Shown: positions 22,176-32,488, counted from the stretch's first letter. The stretch: DNA of 64,000 nt from Actinomadura nitritigenes (GCF_017573545.1 NZ_JAGEOK010000012.1:124001-188000), one strand, 5' to 3'. Program-made: numbers and translations. Notes: a model not told the origin generated them from the sequence alone.

Positions 22176-22361
22176 ATGAGCTGCGAACATCTGATCTGCG
22201 CTCGGTGCTCGAATCCGGTGGTCGAGGGACGCTGCCCCACCTGCCGCGCCGCGCGCGCGGAGCTGCACCACCACGGACCTTCCGTCCCGCCGGCGATCGT
22301 GCTGGCCGTCCTCGTGGCCCTGCTCTTCGCCGCCCTCGTCCTCCAGCGCGTCTACGGCTGA
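22176..22361 (+). CDS. Small zinc-ribbon membrane protein
   Basis: 61 residues from ATG 22176, preceded by GGAGAG. An N-terminal zinc ribbon (CEHLICARCSNPVVEGRCPTCRAARAE) and a single C-terminal membrane segment (VPPAIVLAVLVALLFAALVLQRVYG). The short protein type MSCEHL...RCPTCRA is conserved near prfB/ftsE in actinobacteria as I recall. Function unknown; probably tail-anchored with the metal site in the cytoplasm. Confidence 0.75.
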   Translation: MSCEHLICARCSNPVVEGRCPTCRAARAELHHHGPSVPPAIVLAVLVALLFAALVLQRVYG

Positions 22362-22398
22362 CGGCCCTGCGGCCGGCGGCCCGTCGCGACAGGGCCTC

Positions 22399-23460
22399 TC
22401 AGGGCTTCTTGAGGGTCGGGGTGGCGGCCTTGGAGATCGCCCCGTCGTCGGCCACCAGCTCGGCCTTGGACTGCGGCTTGCCCTTCTTGGCGCGCGGCGG
22501 GTCGTAGGCGGCGAACTGGAACGTCGCCGTGGTGTCGATCTCATCGCCCTCGACGGTGCCGTCCAGCAGGTGCTCGGCCTCCTTCGGGATCTCCGGCTTC
22601 GGCCCGGGCGCCCCCGGCCCGACGAGCGCGTTGTTGCGGAACAGCGAGTACAGGATCAGCCCTCCGCCGCCCTTCGTCCGCAGCCCGAAGTAGGGATAAG
22701 GCGTGGCCGTGTAGACGATGGTGAGGGTGAGGTCCTGCTCCTTGGCCTTCTTCTTGGCGCGCTTGGTCTGCTGGTAGTAGCCGGACGTGAGCGGACCGGT
22801 CTCCATCACCTTGGCGGCGACGCTGGCGGCGCCCTCGGCGGCCATGGTCGCCTGGATCCCGCCGACGTCGCGGGGGCGGATCAGCACCGTGGAGTCGTCC
22901 GAGCTCAGCGGCTCGGCGTAGCCGTCCGGGTCCACCTGGATCTTCGGAAGCTGCGCCTTGGGCGAGAGTTCCGTCGCCAGCGTGAGGTGCCAGTCGTCGG
23001 TCGGCCCGCGCAGGATGAACCCCATCAGCGCGGACTCCTTGCTCTTCTTCTCCCCCGGGACGGATCGGTCCACGGACGCGACGAACCACTGCGGGTAGGC
23101 GTCGGCCTTCAGCTTCGGCACGTACAGCTTCGGCTTGCCGTAGGAGAAGCGGCGCACCGGGTCGCCGTCGAAGGCCGCCTTGCGGAACTCGGCGGCGGTG
23201 AGCAGGGACTGCCCGTCGGACGTCCAGGTCAGCGCCAGCCGCTCGTCGGCGGCGGCGCGGGCCACGTCCTCGTCGGTGATGTAGGTCTGGAACGCCTTCT
23301 GCGCGACGTCGGGGGTCAGCGGCACCGGCTGCGGCGGGGCGGTCGACGGCATGACCGGGGCGGGGCGGGCCCGCGGCTTGTCGCCGCCGCCGCAGCCGCC
23401 GGCCATGAGCGGCGGCACCAGCAGCACGGCGGCCGCCACCGCCCGCGCGATCCTACGCAA
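22399..23460 (-). CDS. Lipoprotein of unknown function (paralogue 1 of 3)
   Basis: 353 residues. Signal peptide with lipobox-like LMAGGC (Cys about 23), a Pro/Thr-rich linker, then a globular part with segments YPQWFVASVD, VDPDGYAEP and YFGLRTKGGGGLILYSL. The same ordered motifs occur in the lipoproteins at 24804-25781 and 25953-26867. The start is 127 bases from the divergent prfB start. No catalytic motif recognised; possibly a DUF8094-type extracytoplasmic protein. Confidence 0.75.
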   Translation of the reverse strand: MRRIARAVAAAVLLVPPLMAGGCGGGDKPRARPAPVMPSTAPPQPVPLTPDVAQKAFQTYITDEDVARAAADERLALTWTSDGQSLLTAAEFRKAAFDGDPVRRFSYGKPKLYVPKLKADAYPQWFVASVDRSVPGEKKSKESALMGFILRGPTDDWHLTLATELSPKAQLPKIQVDPDGYAEPLSSDDSTVLIRPRDVGGIQATMAAEGAASVAAKVMETGPLTSGYYQQTKRAKKKAKEQDLTLTIVYTATPYPYFGLRTKGGGGLILYSLFRNNALVGPGAPGPKPEIPKEAEHLLDGTVEGDEIDTTATFQFAAYDPPRAKKGKPQSKAELVADDGAISKAATPTLKKP

Positions 23461-23587
23461 CTACCGCCCCCCGGGCACCGACGCGTCGCCGGGCCGTTCC
23501 CGGCCCTGCCTTCCGGCCCGTGATTCTGCCACCCGCGGCGCGTCCGCGGGCGTCCGGGCACTGCCCGCACGGCGATAAGCTCGAAGC

Positions 23588-24700
23588 GTGGCAGGCATCG
23601 AACCGGAAGAGCAGCTCAAGGAGCTCGGCTCGACCCTCGCGGGCATCGAGCAGGTGCTGGACCTCGACGGCATGCGGCGTGACATCGCCGAGCTGCGCGA
23701 GCAGTCGGCCGACCCCGACCTTTGGAACGACCAGGACCGCGCCCAGTCGGTGACGCGCCGGCTGTCGTACCTGGAGAGCGAGCTCGGCCGGGTCGAGGGG
23801 CTGCGCCAGCGGCTGGACGACGCGGCCACCCTGTACGAGATGGCGCAGGAGATGGACGACGCCGACACGCGTGCCGAGGCCGACGACGAGCTGGCGGCGC
23901 TGCACAAGGCGATCCAGCAGCTCGAGGTGCGCACGCTGATGTCGGGCGAGTACGACGCCCGGGAGGCGCTCGTCACCATCAACGCGCAGGCCGGCGGCGT
24001 GGACGCGGCCGACTGGGCGCAGCAGCTGCAGCGGATGTACCTGCGCTGGGCGGAGCGGCACGGCTACCCCACGGAGGTCTACGACACCTCCTATGCCGAA
24101 GAGGCGGGGATCAAGTCGACGACGTTCACCGTGAAGGCGCCCTACGCGTACGGGACGCTGCGCGGGGAGCACGGCACGCACCGGCTGGTGCGGATCTCCC
24201 CGTTCGACAACGCGGCCCGGCGGCAGACCTCGTTCGCGGGGCTGGACGTCGTCCCGGTGGTGGAGCAGAGCGACCACGTCGACATCGACGAGAGCGAGCT
24301 GCGGGTGGACGTGTACCGGTCGTCCGGGCCCGGCGGCCAGGGCGTCAACACCACGGACTCGGCGGTGCGGATCACCCACATCCCGACCGGCATCGTGGTG
24401 TCCTGCCAGAACGAGCGGAGCCAGCTGCAGAACAAGGCCACGGCGATGAACGTGCTGCAGGCCAAGCTGCTGGAGCGCAAGCGGCAGGAGGAGGCGGAGA
24501 AGATGTCCGCGCTGCGCGGTGAGGGCACCAGCAGCTGGGGCACGCAGATCCGCAACTACGTGCTGCACCCGTACCAGATCGTCAAGGACCTGCGGACCGG
24601 CGTCGAGGTCGGCAACCCGACCGCGGTGCTGGACGGCGACATCGACGAGTTCATCGAGGCCGAGATCCGCTGGATGCGCCAGCAGGAGACCTCCGCCTGA
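23588..24700 (+). CDS. prfB: Peptide chain release factor 2
   Basis: 370 residues from GTG 23588. The stop-codon recognition tripeptide SPF (RISPFDNAARR) and the GGQ loop (SSGPGGQGVNTTDSAVRI) are both intact, so it recognises UGA/UAA and triggers hydrolysis. There is no in-frame UGA early in the gene, so the programmed frameshift used by many bacteria is absent. It is encoded on the strand opposite to ftsE/ftsX/smpB, whereas in M. tuberculosis these are co-oriented. Confidence 0.97.
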   Translation: MAGIEPEEQLKELGSTLAGIEQVLDLDGMRRDIAELREQSADPDLWNDQDRAQSVTRRLSYLESELGRVEGLRQRLDDAATLYEMAQEMDDADTRAEADDELAALHKAIQQLEVRTLMSGEYDAREALVTINAQAGGVDAADWAQQLQRMYLRWAERHGYPTEVYDTSYAEEAGIKSTTFTVKAPYAYGTLRGEHGTHRLVRISPFDNAARRQTSFAGLDVVPVVEQSDHVDIDESELRVDVYRSSGPGGQGVNTTDSAVRITHIPTGIVVSCQNERSQLQNKATAMNVLQAKLLERKRQEEAEKMSALRGEGTSSWGTQIRNYVLHPYQIVKDLRTGVEVGNPTAVLDGDIDEFIEAEIRWMRQQETSA

Positions 24701-24803
24701 GCCCGCGCCCGGGTGCGACTTTTCGAATTCGGTGAGTGACCTTGCAGTCACTCTGCGATTATCTTCCGTGGACCGGATCGCCGATTCCACCACGGGGGGC
24801 TCC

Positions 24804-25781
24804 ATGCCCGCACGCAACGTCACGTCCACGGTTCTGCCGGCCGTCCTGCTGGCCGGCGCCGCGCTGGCCGCGGCCGGGTGCGACGACAACACGTCCTCGG
24901 CCGGCGTGGGCCCGCCCGCGCTGTCCAAGGCACAGGCCGGGCAGGTGATGGCCGCCTACACCACCGCGCTGAACCGGGTGGGCAAGCGGCTGGACGGCAA
25001 GTCACTGCCGGGCATCGAGGCCGACCCGCAGCTGTCCATGGACGAGGCGGCGCTGAAGCTGCGGCACGTGATCGGGCAGCGGCCGCCCGCGATGAAGTTC
25101 ACCCATCAGGTGTTCTACATCCCGCGGCTGCACGGGTACCCGCACTGGTTCGCCGCCGACGCGATCACCGGCAAGGGCAAGCAGACGCTCCGGCACGCGC
25201 TGCTGTTCACGCAGGCCAAGGCGGGGGCGCCGTGGCTGCTGGCCGCCGACCCGTACCCGGCGGACGCGGCGCTGAGCAGGGTGGCGCTCGACCCGGACGG
25301 GTACGCCACCCCGGTCGACGCCGGCGACAAGGGGCTGCCCGTCGCGCCCGCCCGGCTGCCCGCGGTGCATGCGGCGCTGCTGAGCGGCGGCCCGTCGGCG
25401 CCGGGGGCGTCGGCGCTGGCGAAGGGGCCGAAGACCAGCGAGACCTACGACGCCCTGAAGCAGGGCGAGCAGACGCTGGCGAAGCGCGGCGTCACGCTGT
25501 CCTCGACGTTCTCGGCGGCGCCGTACGCGGTGTACGCGCTGCGCACGAAGGACCGCGGCGCGCTGGTCTGGTACGTCGTGAAGCAGAACGAGGCGTATTC
25601 CGCCGCGAAACGGGGCAGGCTGGCGGTGAGCGGTGATCTCACCGGGCTGGCCCCGGCGGCGTCCGCCAGGACGCGGATGGACACAACCGTCCTGGTGCAG
25701 TACCTGGCCACCGTTCCGCCGAAGGGTCGCGCCACGGTCACCGGCATGTACCGCAAGGCGATCGCGGCCCACGGTTCCTGA
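24804..25781 (+). CDS. Lipoprotein of unknown function (paralogue 2 of 3)
   Basis: 325 residues from ATG 24804, preceded by a G-rich ribosome binding site. The frame is open further upstream into prfB but the signal peptide starts here. Lipobox AAAGC (Cys about 26). Shared motifs with its paralogues: YPHWFAADAI, LDPDGYATPVD and YALRTKDRGALVWYVV. It follows prfB by about 100 bases and may be read from its own promoter. Function unknown. Confidence 0.75.
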   Translation: MPARNVTSTVLPAVLLAGAALAAAGCDDNTSSAGVGPPALSKAQAGQVMAAYTTALNRVGKRLDGKSLPGIEADPQLSMDEAALKLRHVIGQRPPAMKFTHQVFYIPRLHGYPHWFAADAITGKGKQTLRHALLFTQAKAGAPWLLAADPYPADAALSRVALDPDGYATPVDAGDKGLPVAPARLPAVHAALLSGGPSAPGASALAKGPKTSETYDALKQGEQTLAKRGVTLSSTFSAAPYAVYALRTKDRGALVWYVVKQNEAYSAAKRGRLAVSGDLTGLAPAASARTRMDTTVLVQYLATVPPKGRATVTGMYRKAIAAHGS

Positions 25782-25952
25782 TCTCCGTCGGGTGCCGGGC
25801 CGTCCCGCTCTTCTCGACCGCTGCAGTGGGACGGTCCCGGCATCCGACGGGCCGCCACCGGACGCTCCCGTCCGGCGCGCGGCCCCCGGCGGGGCCACGC
25901 GTTCTTCTACACTGGCGCGACATACTCGACATTCCGTCCGCCGAGGTGGGAA

Positions 25953-26867
25953 GTGCGCCGAGCGCCCCGCATGGCCGTGGCCGTGGTCATGGCCGGGTCC
26001 GCCGTCCTCACCGGGGCCTGCTCCGGCGGCGGCACCGGCGGTGGGGCGGCGGCCGCCTCGCCCACCGGTTCTCCGGCGGTCGGCGCGGACGAGTCCCTGA
26101 AGGTGCTGCGCGACTGGACGGACCGGCACAACAAGGCCATCACGTCCGGCGATGAGAGGCTCTGGCGCGACACCGTGACGGGCGCCCTCGCCGCGCCGGT
26201 GACGGCCCGCGTCCACACCTACGGCCGGCTGCCGGAGTCCGCGACGATCTCCCTGGCGAACCCGGTGCTGTACGTGCCGCGCCGCTCCGCGTACCCGAAG
26301 TGGTTCGGGATCGCCGCGCTGGAACGCTCGGACGGCAAGGACCAGCAGGTCCTCGGCGTGTTCGTGAAGACCGGCGCCAAGGACGGCTGGCGCGCCGCGC
26401 ACTGGCTCACGTTCCAGGGCGGCGCCCCCGACCTCGCCTACGACGCCGAGGGCTACGCGATCCCCGCGCCCGACCGGGGCCTGCCCGCCGCGCACGCCGC
26501 CTACCTCGCGAAGGGCGACGAGAGCGGGCTGATGCCCGACGCGTTCTCGGCGGACGCCCGCAAGGCCGAGCAGGGCGACTGGAAGGTGACGCCGGGCAGG
26601 TTCGCGCCCGGCCCGGGCCCGTCGTACGCGCTGCGGACCGGCGACGGCGGCTCCCTCGTCTGGTACGGCCTGACCCAGGACGCGACGCTCAGCGGCGGCA
26701 CGGAGCCCGGCCTGCCCGCCGACGTCCGCGACCACCTCGCCAAGGACGGCCGGAAACCGGGCGGGACCGTCCACGCGTCGTGGCAGTGGCTCGCGATCGG
26801 CTACGCCCCGCCGTCCGGCAAGGGCCGCGTCCTGGGCGAGTCCGTCTCCCTCACGACCGCCCGCTGA
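25953..26867 (+). CDS. Lipoprotein of unknown function (paralogue 3 of 3)
   Basis: 304 residues from GTG 25953 after GAGGTGGGA. Lipobox LTGAC (Cys about 23) and an Ala/Gly/Ser linker. It shares YPKWFGIAAL, YDAEGYAIPAPD and YALRTGDGGSLVWYGL with the lipoproteins at 22399 and 24804. The three genes have the same motif order, so they are paralogues that have diverged widely. The possible role is envelope binding; no catalytic residues are apparent. Confidence 0.75.
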   Translation: MRRAPRMAVAVVMAGSAVLTGACSGGGTGGGAAAASPTGSPAVGADESLKVLRDWTDRHNKAITSGDERLWRDTVTGALAAPVTARVHTYGRLPESATISLANPVLYVPRRSAYPKWFGIAALERSDGKDQQVLGVFVKTGAKDGWRAAHWLTFQGGAPDLAYDAEGYAIPAPDRGLPAAHAAYLAKGDESGLMPDAFSADARKAEQGDWKVTPGRFAPGPGPSYALRTGDGGSLVWYGLTQDATLSGGTEPGLPADVRDHLAKDGRKPGGTVHASWQWLAIGYAPPSGKGRVLGESVSLTTAR

Positions 26868-26940
26868 ACGTCGGCTTGCGGCGTGCCGCCCTCATCGCGG
26901 TGCCCGTGAGGGCGGCACGCCGCAGGTGAACGCCGTCCGG

Positions 26941-29900
26941 TCAGGCTTCGGTGGACGGGAGGGAGCTCGCCGTCACCAGGGTGCGGATCGAGCCGAGCGC
27001 GACCGACAGCGTCGCCAGGTCGAAGCTGTCGCTCTCCCAGATCTCGCTGAGCGTCTGCTGGGCGCGCTGCACCGCGGTCTTGTTCTTCTCCGCCCAGTGC
27101 GCCATCCGCTCCTCGGGCTGCCCGCCCGGCTCGCTCGTCACCAGCACGTCGCGGGTGAGCGCGGCGTGCGCGGCGTACAGGTCGTCGCGGAGCGCGGACC
27201 GGGCCATGGACCGCCACCGGTCGTCGCGCGGCAGCGCCACGACCCGGTCGCGCAGCCGGGCCAGCTGCAGCCGGTCCGCCAGGTCGAAGTAGACCTCCGC
27301 GACCTCCTCCACCGGACGGCCCGACTCGTGCGCGATGCCGACCAGGTCGAACGTCGAGTACGCGGGGACCAGCATCGCGCACTGCTCGGCCAGCTCGTCC
27401 GGCACGCCCCGCTCGGCGAACCCGTCCCGGCGCTGCTCGAACGCCTGGAGGTCCAGGCCGACGAGCAGCTTCGGCAGCTGCGAGGTGAGCGTGGTCGCGC
27501 CGGCGGCGAAGAAGTCGATCGTCTCCCGGATGTCGAACGGGGGCCGCCGGTTGTGCAGCAGCCAGCGGGAGCCGCGCTCGGTGAGCTTGCGCGCCTCCAG
27601 CAGCATCGCGATCTGCGTCGACTCGGCGACCTGGTGCGACAGCCGCTCCACCGACCGCCAGAAGCGCGGCATCTGGAACACCTCGCGGGCCACCAGGTAG
27701 GCGCGGGCGATGTCCGACGACGACGCCCCCGTCTCCTCGTTCATCCGGAACACGAACGTGGTGCCGCTGTTGTTGACCAGGTCGTTCACCACCGCGGTGG
27801 TGATGATCTCGCGGCGCAGCGGATGCCGGTCCATGTACGGCTGGAACCGCTCGCGCAGCGGCGTCGGGAAGTAGTCGACCAGCCACGACTCCAGGTAGGG
27901 GTCGTCGGGCAGGTCCGAGGCGACGATCTCGTGGTCCAGGGTCAGCTTGGAGTAGGCGAGCAGCACCGAGAACTCGGGGCTGGTCAGCCCGAGCCCGGAC
28001 TGCCGCCGCTCCGCGATGGCCTTGTCGTCCGGCAGGAACTCCAGGCGCCGCTTCAGCCGCCCGTCGCGCTCCAGCTTGCGCATGTTCCGGGCGTGGACGT
28101 GCAGCATCGAGGGCGCCTGCGCGCGGGACGCGGCGAGCACCACGTTCTGCGCGTAGTTGTCGGGCAGCACCAGCCGGGCGACCTCGTCGGTCATCTCGTA
28201 CAGCAGGGTGTCGCGCTGCTTGCGGGTCAGCTCGCCGTCCCGCACGACCTGGTCGAGCAGGATCTTGATGTTGACCTCGTGGTCGGAGGTGTCGACGCCG
28301 GCGGAGTTGTCGATGAAGTCGGTGTTCACGAGGCCGCCGGTGCGCGCGTACTCGATCCGGCCGAGCTGGGTCATGCCGAGGTTGCCGCCCTCGCCGACGA
28401 CCTTGCAGCGCAGCTCCTCGCCGTTCACCCGCAGCAGGTCGTTGGCCTTGTCGCCGACGTCGGCGTTGTTCTCCGCCGCCGCCTTGACGTAGGTGCCGAT
28501 GCCGCCGTTCCACAGCAGGTCGACCGGCGCCTTCAGCGCCGCGTTGATCAGCTCGTGCGGCGCCATCGCCTTCACCGCGTCGTCGATGCCGAGCGCCACC
28601 CGCACCTTCGGGGTGAGCCGGATCGACTTGGCGGTGCGGGGGTACACGCCGCCGCCCTTGGAGATCAGCGAGGTGTCGTAGTCGGCCCAGCTGCTGCGCG
28701 GCAGCTCGAACATGCGGCGCCGCTCGGCGAACGAGGCCGCCGGGTCCGGGTCGGGGTCGAGGAAGACGTGCCGGTGGTCGAACGCGCAGACCAGCTTGAT
28801 GTGCTCCGACAGGAGCATCCCGTTGCCGAACACGTCGCCGGACATGTCGCCGATGCCGACGACGGTGAAGTCCTCCCGCTGGATGTCCTTGCCGAGCGAC
28901 CGGAAGTGGTACTTCACCGACTCCCACGCGCCGCGCGCGGTGATGCCCATCGCCTTGTGGTCGTAGCCGACGGACCCGCCGGACGCGAACGCGTCGCCGA
29001 GCCAGAACCCGTACTCGGCGGCGACGCCGTTGGCGATGTCGGAGAACGTCGCGGTGCCCTTGTCGGCCGCCACCACCAGGTAGGTGTCGTCGCCGTCGTG
29101 GCGGACCACGTTCGGCGGCGGGACGACCTTGCCGTCCACCAGGTTGTCGGTGACGTCGAGGAGCCCGGAGATGAAGTCCTTGTAGCAGGCGATGCCGGCC
29201 TGCTGCCACGCCTCCCGGTCGACGGACGGGTCGGGCAGCTGCTTGCCGACGAACCCGCCCTTCGCGCCCGCCGGGACGATGACGGTGTTCTTCACCGCCT
29301 GCGCCTTGACCAGGCCGAGGATCTCGGTGCGGAAGTCCTCGCGGCGGTCCGACCAGCGCAGCCCGCCGCGCGCGACGGACCCGAACCGCAGGTGCACGCC
29401 CTCCACCTTCGGCGAGTACACGAAGATCTCGTAGGTGGGGCGCGGCTGCGGCAGGTCCGGGATCCGCTCCGGGTCGAACTTCATCGACAGGTAGGGCTTG
29501 CCCTGGTAGTGGTTCGTCCGCAGCGTCGCCTGGACGAGCGCCAGGTAGGCGCGCAGGATGCGGTCCTCGTCGAGGCTCGCGACCTCGTCGAGCATCCCGT
29601 GGAGCTCCTCGATGATGGCGAGGCTGCGCTCCTCCTCGCCGCCGGCCAGCGCCGGGTCGAGGCGGCTCTCCCACAGCCGGACCAGCAGCCGCGTGATCGC
29701 GGCGTTGCGCAGCAGCACCTGCTCGATGTACCGCTTGGAGAACGTCGTCCCGGTCTGCCGCAGGTACAGGGCGTAGGCGCGCAGGATCATCGCCTGCCAC
29801 CAGTTCAGCCCGACGTGCAGGACCAGCGCGTTGAACCCGTCGTTCTCGATGCGGCCCTGCCACAGCGCGGTGAACGCGTCCTGGAACAGGCCCTTGATGG

Positions 29901-31821
29901 CCTCCTCCGGGACGTCCGCCGGCGGCGCGTACCGCAGGCCGAGGTCGTAGATCCAGTACCGCTGCCCGTCGGAGGTGTTCACCTCGTACGGGCGCTCGTC
30001 GACGACCTCGACACCCATGTTCTGCAGCAGCGGCAGCACCCGCGACAGCGAGATCGGCTCGCCCAGCCGGTAGATCTTCAGCCGCCGCTCGCCGGGCTCG
30101 GCGCTGAACGGCTCGTACAGGTTGATGGAGGTGTCGTCCTCGTCGGTGAGGTCGTCGAGGAAGCGCAGGTCGGCGACCGCGGTGCGGGCCGGGAAGTCGG
30201 CCTTGTAGCCGTCGGGGAACGCGTCGCCGTACCGGCGGGCGAGCGTCCCGGACCCTTCCTCGCCGCACTGCTCCACGATGGCGTCGGCGAGGTCGTCCTC
30301 CCACGAGCGGGTCGCGGCGGCGAGCCGGTCCTCCAGCCCTTCGACGTCCACGTCCGGCAGCGGGTGGCCCCGCTCGCCGCGCACCACCACGTGCAGCCGG
30401 GCCAGCAGCGACTCGGTCACGTTCGCGCTGTAGTCGACGCTGACGCCCTCGAACGCCCGGCGCAGGATCTCCTGGATGCGCAGCCGGATCTTGGTGGTGT
30501 AGCGGTCCCGCGGGAGGTACACCATGCAGGACATGAACCGGCCGTACAGGTCCTTGCGCAGGAACAGCTTCAGCTGGCGGCGCTCGCGCAGCCGCAGCAC
30601 GCCCAGCGAGATCCCCAGCAGGTCGTCCACGGAGATCTGGAACAGCTCGTCGCGCGGGTAGCTCTCCAGGATCTCGATGAGGTCCTGGCCGTCGTAGCTG
30701 TCGGCGGTGAACCCGGCGCGCTCCAGCACCTCGTCGAGCTTGCGCTTCAGGACGGGGACGTGCGCGATCGACTCGCTGTAGGCGACGTGCGTGAACAGCC
30801 CGAGGAAGCGGCGCTCGCCGATGACCTCGCCGTTCTCGTCGAACTTCTTGACGCCGATGTAGTCCAGGTACAGGGAGCGGTGGACGGTGGAGCGCGAGTT
30901 CGCCTTCGTCAGGACCAGCAGCCGCTTCTCGGTGGCCTTCTCGCGGACCTCGGGCGGCAGCGCGGCGAAGCTGTCGGACTCCCGCTTGTCGTTGCGCAGG
31001 ATGCCGAGGCCGGTGCCCGGCTCGGGGCGCAGCCCCAGCCTGCTGTGGTCCTCGACGGCACCGGCCGTGGTCCGCCCGTCGTCGACAAGCGTGTAGTCAC
31101 GGTAGCCGAGGAAGGTGAAGTGCCCGTCGGCGAGCCATTCCAGCAGCTCGACGCCCTCGGCGAGCTCCTTGTCCGGCAGCGGCGGCGCCGCGTCCCGGAT
31201 CGACGCGGCGATCTCCACCGCCCGCGCCCGCATCTTCGGCTCGTCCTCGACCGCGACCCGCACGTCGTTCAGGACGCGGACCAGGTCCTTCTCCAGCCGG
31301 TCCAGCATCGCGCGGTCACTGGTACGGTCCACTTCGATGTGGATCCAGGACTCGTCGATGTCGGACGGGCTGTCGTGCTTGCCGCGGAACGCCCGCAGAT
31401 GCCCCGCGACGTCGCGGTCGACCCCGAGCAGCGGATGCACGATCAGGTGGGTGGCCAGCTGATGCCGGGTCAGCTCCATCGTGACGGAGTCGACCAGGAA
31501 CGGCATGTCGTCGGTGACGACCTGCACGACCGTGTGGCCGGGGTCCCAGCCGTACTCCTCGATCGTCGGCGTGAACACCCGCACCTTGGCGCGGCCCTGC
31601 GGCCGCTCCTCGCCGAGCGCCCGGTGCGCCATCGCGGGCCCGCAGATGTCGGCGGGATCGCGGGCGAGGAGGTCCTCAGAGGCCACATGACGGTAGTAGA
31701 GCCGAAGGTAGGCGGTGGACTCCTCGACGTCCCCCGCCGAACGCGCACCCGGCCGCTGGGCGCATGTCTCCGCCGCCCTGCGGAGCAGATCGTCCTTGGC
31801 CTGATCGAGCCTGCCGCCCAT
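26941..31821 (-). CDS. gdh: NAD-specific glutamate dehydrogenase, large (180-kDa class)
   Basis: 1,626 residues from ATG 31821 (GTG 31824 is an equal alternative; AAGGAGAG lies upstream). Contains the N-terminal ACT-like regulatory region, then the catalytic core (GSVARGGLRWSDRREDFRTEILGLVKAQAVKNTVIVPAGAKGGFVGKQL at about 830-880) and the NAD-binding part (VVGIGDMSGDVFGNGML). It catalyses oxidative deamination of glutamate to 2-oxoglutarate. Length matches this class (about 1,600). It stands alone, with an intergenic region rich in GC repeats upstream. Confidence 0.95.
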   Translation of the reverse strand: MGGRLDQAKDDLLRRAAETCAQRPGARSAGDVEESTAYLRLYYRHVASEDLLARDPADICGPAMAHRALGEERPQGRAKVRVFTPTIEEYGWDPGHTVVQVVTDDMPFLVDSVTMELTRHQLATHLIVHPLLGVDRDVAGHLRAFRGKHDSPSDIDESWIHIEVDRTSDRAMLDRLEKDLVRVLNDVRVAVEDEPKMRARAVEIAASIRDAAPPLPDKELAEGVELLEWLADGHFTFLGYRDYTLVDDGRTTAGAVEDHSRLGLRPEPGTGLGILRNDKRESDSFAALPPEVREKATEKRLLVLTKANSRSTVHRSLYLDYIGVKKFDENGEVIGERRFLGLFTHVAYSESIAHVPVLKRKLDEVLERAGFTADSYDGQDLIEILESYPRDELFQISVDDLLGISLGVLRLRERRQLKLFLRKDLYGRFMSCMVYLPRDRYTTKIRLRIQEILRRAFEGVSVDYSANVTESLLARLHVVVRGERGHPLPDVDVEGLEDRLAAATRSWEDDLADAIVEQCGEEGSGTLARRYGDAFPDGYKADFPARTAVADLRFLDDLTDEDDTSINLYEPFSAEPGERRLKIYRLGEPISLSRVLPLLQNMGVEVVDERPYEVNTSDGQRYWIYDLGLRYAPPADVPEEAIKGLFQDAFTALWQGRIENDGFNALVLHVGLNWWQAMILRAYALYLRQTGTTFSKRYIEQVLLRNAAITRLLVRLWESRLDPALAGGEEERSLAIIEELHGMLDEVASLDEDRILRAYLALVQATLRTNHYQGKPYLSMKFDPERIPDLPQPRPTYEIFVYSPKVEGVHLRFGSVARGGLRWSDRREDFRTEILGLVKAQAVKNTVIVPAGAKGGFVGKQLPDPSVDREAWQQAGIACYKDFISGLLDVTDNLVDGKVVPPPNVVRHDGDDTYLVVAADKGTATFSDIANGVAAEYGFWLGDAFASGGSVGYDHKAMGITARGAWESVKYHFRSLGKDIQREDFTVVGIGDMSGDVFGNGMLLSEHIKLVCAFDHRHVFLDPDPDPAASFAERRRMFELPRSSWADYDTSLISKGGGVYPRTAKSIRLTPKVRVALGIDDAVKAMAPHELINAALKAPVDLLWNGGIGTYVKAAAENNADVGDKANDLLRVNGEELRCKVVGEGGNLGMTQLGRIEYARTGGLVNTDFIDNSAGVDTSDHEVNIKILLDQVVRDGELTRKQRDTLLYEMTDEVARLVLPDNYAQNVVLAASRAQAPSMLHVHARNMRKLERDGRLKRRLEFLPDDKAIAERRQSGLGLTSPEFSVLLAYSKLTLDHEIVASDLPDDPYLESWLVDYFPTPLRERFQPYMDRHPLRREIITTAVVNDLVNNSGTTFVFRMNEETGASSSDIARAYLVAREVFQMPRFWRSVERLSHQVAESTQIAMLLEARKLTERGSRWLLHNRRPPFDIRETIDFFAAGATTLTSQLPKLLVGLDLQAFEQRRDGFAERGVPDELAEQCAMLVPAYSTFDLVGIAHESGRPVEEVAEVYFDLADRLQLARLRDRVVALPRDDRWRSMARSALRDDLYAAHAALTRDVLVTSEPGGQPEERMAHWAEKNKTAVQRAQQTLSEIWESDSFDLATLSVALGSIRTLVTASSLPSTEA

Positions 31822-32488
31822 CACCAACAACACTCTCCTTGAGACACTTCGCCACCTCGTTGTGGCGCTGCTCACTTGCGCCAGTAAACCAGGGAAATCC
31901 CCCAAAGCCGACCTGCCAGTCCGGGAGGTCAGCGTGGCTTTGCCCACCTTGCCAGGCCGCGTGGTGCGCCCGCCTGAAGATCGCCGAAGTCGGTGCCGGA
32001 CGGCGGGCGGCGGGCGCGCGACGGTGGCCTGCGGGCCCTTCGGACGCCGGTCACGGCAGCGGACCGGGGCGCCCGGCGCCGTTTCCGGCGCCCGGCCTCC
32101 GGATCACCCGGGCGCCGGATCACCAAGCGCCGGTGCCGGGCGTGCCGGGCGGTGCCGGGCGGTGCCGGGCGGTGCGGCGAGCGGTATGCCGCGTTGACCG
32201 GTCCCGGTCGCGAGCGGGCGAGCCAGCCGGTGCAGGGCGGGCGGGCCATCCGGTGCCGGTGCCGTGCGGTAGGCCGCGTCAACCGGTGCCGGTCGCCCGC
32301 GGGCGCAGCGGCCAGCGCGCGGCGGCCGGTGCAGGGGCAGCCGGTGCCCGTGCCGGGCGGGTCGACCGGCGCCGGTCCCGGGGTGGGCGGGTCGACCAGC
32401 GCCCGTACCGGGGCGAGCGGGTCGAACCGGCGGCTGTCCCGGGGTGGGCGGGTCGGCCGGTGCCGGTCGCGGGCGGGCGGCCTGGCGG
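31822..32488. other. Intergenic stretch with degenerate GC-rich repeats
   Basis: 667 bases between the gdh start and the kinase stop. Frames across it encode only low-complexity Arg/Gly/Pro and look non-coding. A 10-bp unit GGTGCCGGGC is tandemly repeated about four times at 32132-32175. Imperfect copies of a GGGCGGGTCGACC-type unit continue to about 32450. The gdh promoter should lie in 31822-31930. Confidence 0.6.

Noticed and set aside
23588..23670. Programmed frameshift in prfB
   Set aside because: The frame is continuous from the GTG and there is no early in-frame UGA with a CUU slip site.
26926..31842. 1,638-residue plus-strand ORF antisense to glutamate dehydrogenase
   Set aside because: Mirror frame of a highly GC-biased gene; the minus strand has the conserved dehydrogenase sequence.
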